Shown in pieces: positions 58,540 to 64,000 of a stretch of DNA of 64,000 nucleotides (the first letter of the stretch is position 1; every line of letters starts with the position of its first letter). The notes beneath the pieces are model-generated. The model had not been told where the DNA came from and ran no database searches. It saw only the letters and a program-made list of their open reading frames with translations. Origin of the DNA: Telopea speciosissima (Eukaryota > Streptophyta > Magnoliopsida > Proteales > Proteaceae); the NCBI RefSeq assembly GCF_018873765.1, contig NC_057925.1, positions 3,612,927 to 3,676,926 on the forward strand, given 5' to 3'. The position numbers and the translations under genes are program-made.

Positions 58540-59760
58540 GCATAGCCAAATTCACCCAGCCTGGGCGATGCATCGGATCCGGGGCCAGGGGTCGATAGTC
58601 TCGTAATAAAGTTTCATTCCCTCACTTGAAACTGCTTCTTCTCCATTGATTCCGGGTCTGATTCCACCTATTATTTCTTGAAGGGACCTCCACGCTAGTC
58701 TTCACAATGACTCCACTTCCCTAAGTATCTGTGCACCTCCTACTGCTTGCACCATATAAGGACTGCTCCCACTACTTGAGCCCTTGCTCTCTTCGCGTTA
58801 CGTCTTCTCCTTGGGGCATTCGGTCGCCCTACCGAAGCTTCTGACTCACATTATGAGTGTTACAATGAATTTGATTGGGAAGTTCAATGGCAAAAAGAAG
58901 GAGATTCATTAGCTCGTTATTTAGTATGAATTAGTGAAATGAAAGGAATCCATAAAAATTATTCAACAGGCTCTGGAAAGAATTCCAGGAGGAGCCACTT
59001 TAGCAATCAACCTGGAAATCTTTGAAACGGTTGACGACTTATATGGATATTGCCAGCTTCCTTAAATGCAGTAGAAATAGTTTATTCAGATGTGATAGAC
59101 AAAATGGGTTATATCATATTTCTTTAATGCTCACATTCTGTTTGCTTATATACGAAATTGAGATACGCAGTTGAGATTGTTGAACCAATGCTAGCGGGAT
59201 GTGAGCTTACCTCTGCCCCTTACCTCCTATGCTTGAAAGGGACCTACAGCTCAAAAAAAAACAGCTATTCGTGCATTTGGATTGACCTATTATACATTGA
59301 GAAGACCCTGTAACTCGCGTACAGGCATGAAAGGAGGCCTTTCAAAATGGAAAACGCAGCTAGATGGCCTTTTACCGCCTATGAGCGATGGAGATGAACT
59401 AAGAAAGCATAGACAGAGCAGGAAGGGATGGGAGTGCAAGAAAAATGTTGGAAAAGCCCCTATTTGTTGAATGGATGAACAGACTTCCTCAAACAGAAGG
59501 CTAGCTAGAAGGAGACTTGGACAGGAAGTGGCACAGACCAATTGGCGGATAGGACTTGCTTACGAGCGGATGAGAGATGGGAGATGAACTAGAACCAGGT
59601 AAGGCAGGCTACGAAGTAGAATCTTCCCTTTCCCAGTTCCTGCTTTCAGCAAGGAACTTAGGGCAGGATAACTCAAGCACGTGCATTCAATAGGGCTGCC
59701 CTTACTCCATGCCCTATTGATGCAGATCCAAGCATCCGCAAGAAGAAGCAGCCCAAAGAT
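58540..59760. other. Probable organelle-derived DNA (NUMT with plastid piece)
   Basis: Composition becomes balanced with CTTCGCGTTACGTC, GGCATTCGGTCGCCCTACCG and GAACTTAGGGCAGGATAACT-like sequence, of the type seen in plant mitochondrial spacer DNA. A plastid ndhH fragment lies within it. Because plant mitochondrial genomes often hold plastid pieces, one transfer from the mitochondrion is the simplest reading. I cannot align it here. Confidence 0.45.
58858..59005 (+). pseudogene. ndhH: Plastid ndhH fragment
   Basis: The plus strand reads [20 protein letters not shown], then V, a TGA where the plastid gene has Arg, ISEMK, then after a frameshift IIQQALERIPGG. This matches the central part of NDH subunit 7 (NdhH, 49-kDa subunit of the thylakoid NDH complex). 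Only about 50 of roughly 390 codons are present, with a stop and a frameshift, so it is a dead nuclear copy. Confidence 0.8.
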
Positions 59761-59858
59761 TAGGGCCCAGTAGTTGGAGCCTAAGTTTATTTCCATACTA
59801 AGTTTATTTCAGCTTTAGTTATTTCCCATAGTTTTTTTTCAGTTTAATTGAAACTTAA

Positions 59859-60082
59859 TGTTGGAAGAATCGTGGGTTAGAAAAGAGAGAATGAGAGAAA
59901 ACAATGACTTGTATTAATTGATAGGTAAGCCCCTCTATTTATAATAGAGGGGAAAGTTACAATAGACTAAAATAGGCGATGTGGGACTAAAACCCACATA
60001 GTCGACTTACACTTAATAACATAAAAACTACCCCAAAAGGACCAGAATACCCCCACGGTATTCTGGAGTACATATTCCAACA
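59859..60082 (-). repeat. 3' LTR of the non-autonomous element
   Basis: 224 bp, preceded on the plus strand by CTTAA, with the polypurine tract just inside (60083-60100). Confidence 0.93.
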
Positions 60083-61718
60083 CTCCCCCTCAAGCTGGAT
60101 TATACAAAGAATTAAAGAAAGAAAATCCAGCTTGAACTAAAGAAAAAAAGAACTCCATAATAATGCTAACACTCCCCCTCAAGTTGGCGCATACAAGGTA
60201 CTAATGCCCAACTTAAACAAAATGGGAAAAAATAAATTGTAGCAGAATCCAGCTTCAAGACGAATGCAGCTCCCAAATAAACCTTCAAGAACTTGAAAAT
60301 AATAGATCTTCAAAACTTGGGCAGACTTGATCAGTAAACCGGGATTGGAATGTCTTTCAAAAAAGGCAGCTTTCACCAATCTTCTATTGCTGTCCTGTGA
60401 TGAATGATAATCTTGAAGATAAGTAACTAGGGTAGCGAGCAGATAAAAAAGCAGCAGAAAAGATCAAGCAGCGGAAAAAATCAACCCAACTATAGAACCT
60501 CATATAGGCAGGCAATCACCAAACATCTTCAATACTTTAATACCAATCTCCCCCTTACGGCAAACTCACCCCAATAACAAAGTAGATACCCATTGGCAAT
60601 GGTGAAAACTCTGATCTTCTATGTTTTGCACCAAGTGTTCCTGCAAGTTCTGCTTTCTGCAATGGCTGCAGTATACTGTACATAATCCCCCCCTCACATG
60701 TAGTACACGTGGACATAACAGAGATGACGTGAGAGATAGGGCAAAAACATAATATTCCAGAATTTTCCAAAAGTTGCCAAGGGTAATGGAAAGAGAAGAA
60801 ATAGCAATTTCGAGAATACCATAAACTTCCAAGGTGGTTATGGGTATATGCCAAAGGAATGGTTTGGGAGGTGGTGAAGTGAAAAGAAGTAGTGGGATAA
60901 TGAACCATGGACAAAGCAACACAGTAATTTACAACCTTCTTTCAATCGATCAAACTAAGTCCAAAACACCAATCTCCAATGATCAGATCTGAATTAAAAA
61001 AACAGGTCTAATTTGTAGAAGGAGAAGGTACCATTCTGCAAAAACTTGATCGATCTTCACACAAGGAAGTACTAGTGTGCAAAATTCCAAACTATAAACT
61101 CCCACATGCTAAATAGAACTGACGAAGATATTTGGACAGCAATGGATGTAAGAAGCTTCAACAAAAAACTTGGATCAGATCTGAATTTGTGAACAATGCT
61201 AGGATCAAGCTCTCAAAGTGAGCCGGATATGAACCAGAAAAGCTTCACATAACTGAATAGGTTCGTAGTTGCAACCAATAACCTTGGAACACACTGTTGT
61301 AATCCCAAATAAGCTGATCTCCAGGGTAGTAGATACGAGTTTTCAATAATGAAAGAAATTCGATCTCCAATAGTAGGATACTCAGTCTCAACAATAGGGC
61401 AGCAGTAGTCCACATAAAGGCAGCAGTAACATGTCAACCAGTCATGCTTACAGAAGCCAATCAATAAAACCAGCAATATATGTAGTAAAGCTCAATAAAA
61501 CCAGCAAATATAGATTAAATAACCCAACAGATCCATAGGTAGTTGAAGCAGCCAGCCACATAAGAACAAGGAAAATAGGTTGATAATTGGAAAGATCGAG
61601 CCATAAGAATGAACCTGAATTTTTTCCAAAAATAACTGATGAATGATGCTGAAATATGGGTTGAATACTCCTCTAATATGTATAAGACTCTCCTCAAAAT
61701 ATGAGCTTGATAGGAAAA

Positions 61719-62680
61719 CCCTAACCCTAAAATCGATTGTTGTCAGGGTTTTAGAAAACCCTAAAATTGAGATCGATTTAGGGAAAGGGGGCTGTAATTG
61801 TTGATGTAGACATGTAATAGATGCTGACCAAGGCTGCTAGAATGGAACCTCCAAGGTGAACAATCAATCTCCAGTAAGAGTGAGACTTGATCTTCAAAGG
61901 GGAGAGACTCCAAAAAATCGCATAAGTAGAGCAGGGCAGCATTATAGCACTACACCAGCATAAAGGACCTTCTTCAAGCCTTGAACTGATGAAGGAGAGT
62001 TCTCTTTTAATGTTAGAATCACCTCCAAAGCACTCGAACAGTAGCAAACATCCCTAACCCAAATCGATTTTTATCAGGGTTTTGGAAAACCCTGAAAAGA
62101 AGAGATTGATTGGGGTAGGGGTCTTCAAAAAACTTGGATAGGTGCAATATTGAGGTCGATTGGTCCTTGAAGTCGGAGTAATCAGCCCTCCAAAAATTAG
62201 CAAAAACTGAAACCTGAACGTCAGGGTTTTTGGCAGGTAACCAAATTAGCAGGTTAAGGAATTTTTGCTGTAGAAACAAATCCAGCCATCAGAAAGGGTC
62301 CAAACTTAGGCCGAGTAGGGCTTGTAGTAATAGGGAATCACCCCCAAAAGATCAGCTGCATCTGAAAAAGGAAACACCAAAAATCGATTGGAGTCAGGGT
62401 TTTGAAAAACCCTGACAAGTTGAGATCCATTAGGGTATGGTGGCTGGAATTAATTAAAGCTTGGAGAAAAAGGAAATGGGGAATGAGGATAATGGAATAG
62501 GGTAGAAAGGGGCTGGAGAAGGGTGTATAGGGAGCTCCAATGGTGGAAGGTCAGCCTTCAATAGTAATAGGAAGTCGATCTCCAAAAAATTCTGGAAAAT
62601 CCCAAATCGCAGGTATGGCTCCAGCAGATTTCGAATAGAATTTTTTTTAATAAAAAAGGTAGAAAGTGAGGGGGGCACCA
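61719..62680. repeat. Three degenerate repeats of about 325 bp inside the LTR element
   Basis: Each unit opens with an AATCGATT word followed by a CAGGGTTTT-GAAAACCCT hairpin: near 61745, 62075 and 62395. A partly conserved run with CTCCAAAAAAT and AGTCGATCTCC-like words follows. Spacing is about 330 and 320 bp. Confidence 0.65.
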
Positions 62681-62847
62681 ACTAAATCATTGATATGCTG
62701 TGTTTACCTCATTAGTGCTGCCCCTTTGCAAGGTTGAGAAGAAGAAAAACAGAAGAAGGAGAAGCCGAGAAAGGGAGAAGAAGGGAGAAGTCGATTGAAG
62801 AGAAGGAGTAGGGTTTTTTTTCTCTTTTTCTAACCTAGATCAGACTA

Positions 62848-62859
62848 GCTTTGATACCA
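62848..62859 (-). promoter_or_regulatory. tRNA-Met primer-binding site
   Basis: TGGTATCAAAGC on the minus strand, abutting the 5' LTR. It is one base away from the usual plant initiator-Met site TGGTATCAGAGC. Confidence 0.85.
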
Positions 62860-63083
62860 TGTTGGAAGAATCGTGGGTTAGAAAAGAGAGAATGAGAGAA
62901 AATAATGACTTGTATTAATTGATAGGTAAGCCCCTTTATTTATAATAGAGGGGAAAGTTACAATAGACTAAAATAGGCGATGTGGGACTAAAACCCACAT
63001 AGTCGACTTACACTTAATAACATAAAAACTAACCCAAAAGGACCAGAATACCCCCACGGTATTATGGAGTACATATTCCAACA
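62860..63083 (-). repeat. 5' LTR of the non-autonomous element
   Basis: 224 bp, followed on the plus strand by the CTTAA duplication. Its TATA box and the adjacent primer site point to transcription toward lower coordinates. Confidence 0.93.
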
Positions 63084-63088
63084 CTTAA

Positions 63089-64000
63089 ATTGAATCGGTT
63101 CAGACCAAGGGTCAATTTAAGTGAAATAATCCTATTGGATGTTAGGGGATTTAATCCCATTGGTTGTTAGAGCATATTTTAAATTACTAGCTTTTAAATT
63201 AAGTGTCCTAAACCTTCCACGATTTATGTGAGTGTTGGATTTAGACTTGTAATAGGATTTGGGCCTTAGGCCATATTATATATCAATAAAATCGTGGGAG
63301 GCTCCCCCACAATTCATTAAAAATCGTTTTATGTTGCTGCCATTGCTACTGTGTTGCTCCTTTGAGAGTACTGCCTTGTGAATGATATCAAGCTGAAAGG
63401 GATTGTTGGATCTCCAATCGACTCCTTGCGTCTAGTAGACCGGGAGGATCCTCTTTTCATCTCCTTGCATCTTGTAGATCAGGAGAACTTCAATTCTGAC
63501 TTCAAAGCTGCTGTCATTAAAGATTTAAGTTTTCAAGTAAGTATTTTATTAATTCAGCATTCAACCTTCTTCTTCTAATCCTCCAACCTAAACCCTCCAT
63601 AATCCTATCGATCCACCTAAACACTAGGTTATCTAGATTCTGCCCAACCCAATTCCACCAACCAAATTCAATCAAATTTCAACCACAGCCCCCTCTCACC
63701 ATCCCCTACACTCGACCTAGCTTGCAACCTCATCCTAACACATAAACCCTAATCCCCTTCATCTCTGTAAAACCCCAAAACCCTAAACTTTCCATCCAAC
63801 CATATCCAATCATCAAAACCTCACCCAACCTTGGCCGAACCACCCTACTACTACCCCTAACACTCGACCAAAAGCCCGTCCCTGAAATCCACCCCTAAAC
63901 CCTAAATCCCCTAACACCTCCTTCTTTCCCAAAACCCGAAACCCTAATTTTCTAAATTTCAAATCCTCACTCTAACTTTACCAAACCTACACCATTAGAC
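63089..64000. other. Older repeat-like sequence hosting the LTR element, possible LTR and leader
   Basis: After the CTTAA duplication the sequence has an LTR-like character (TTGTAATAGGATTTGGGCC, a TATATATCAATAAAATCG stretch) and from about 63580 turns into C-rich, T-rich sequence with CCCTAAACCC words, as in leaders of some Gypsy elements. No domain is present, so the assignment is weak. Confidence 0.3.

Larger units (their letters stand above)
59859..63083 (-). mobile_element. Non-autonomous LTR retrotransposon, 3.2 kb, no coding capacity
   Basis: 224-bp LTRs at 59859-60082 and 62860-63083 begin TGTTGGAA and end TTCCAACA and differ at only a few positions. The element is flanked by 5-bp duplications CTTAA (59854-59858 and 63084-63088). 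On the minus strand the primer site TGGTATCAAAGC (62848-62859) follows the 5' LTR directly, and a polypurine tract TTGAGGGGGAG precedes the 3' LTR, fixing orientation. The 2.8-kb interior has no gag or pol; frames up to 119 codons are chance. The LTR holds a TATAAATAAAGG promoter box on the minus strand. It must be mobilised by another element. Confidence 0.93.

Noticed and set aside
60555-60922. Two overlapping minus-strand frames of about 118 codons
   Set aside because: They lie inside the non-coding interior of the LTR element, overlap in different frames and show no gag, pol or host similarity.

Overview
This is nuclear DNA of a flowering plant. The genes have short exons with GT-AG introns, the proteins are of plant type, and the sequence between genes is AT-rich and packed with plant transposons (Ty1-copia, a Mutator-like element, hAT-type MITEs, foldback elements, small LTR elements with an initiator-Met tRNA primer site). 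Only a few host genes are present and much of the 64 kb is transposon or decayed sequence. I cannot name the species.

Layout. 1-27 kb: a tandem array of short-chain dehydrogenase/reductase (SDR) genes on the minus strand. Copy 1 (43-10259) has three exons. Its first intron holds a 5,981-bp Ty1-copia element in opposite orientation, with 218-bp LTRs and a 5-bp target duplication. Copy 2 (14343-18028) is complete. Copy 3 (23948-26970) is a pseudogene: all three exons are truncated, and a decayed SHORT-ROOT-like GRAS fragment lies in its first intron. Between copies 2 and 3 sits a Mutator-like element of about 3.1 kb with a 9-bp target duplication. It carries a phi-class glutathione S-transferase fragment and, inside a second inverted-repeat element nested within it, an ARM-repeat gene fragment (Pack-MULE structure).

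29-30 kb: a DUF761 gene. 30-45 kb: no gene recognised; many foldback and MITE families, small LTR-type remnants and a diverged tandem duplication. 45.2-50 kb: a complete NAK/AAK1-type protein kinase gene of seven coding exons with one GC-AG intron. 52.9-57.4 kb: a selenoprotein O (SELO) homologue on the minus strand, with seven readable exons, no first exon in view and an in-frame TAG in its second-last exon. 58.2-64 kb: probable organelle-derived DNA including a plastid ndhH fragment, followed by a 3.2-kb non-autonomous LTR element inserted into older repeat sequence.

The genes do not form a pathway. The two intact SDRs are cytosolic-type oxidoreductases of unknown substrate, the kinase is of the clathrin-adaptor-kinase family and SELO is an AMPylating pseudokinase. 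The window is most informative about genome dynamics: tandem duplication and decay, intron growth by transposons, capture of host gene pieces by a Mutator-like element, and a copia element whose primer site could be self-complementary rather than tRNA-matched.
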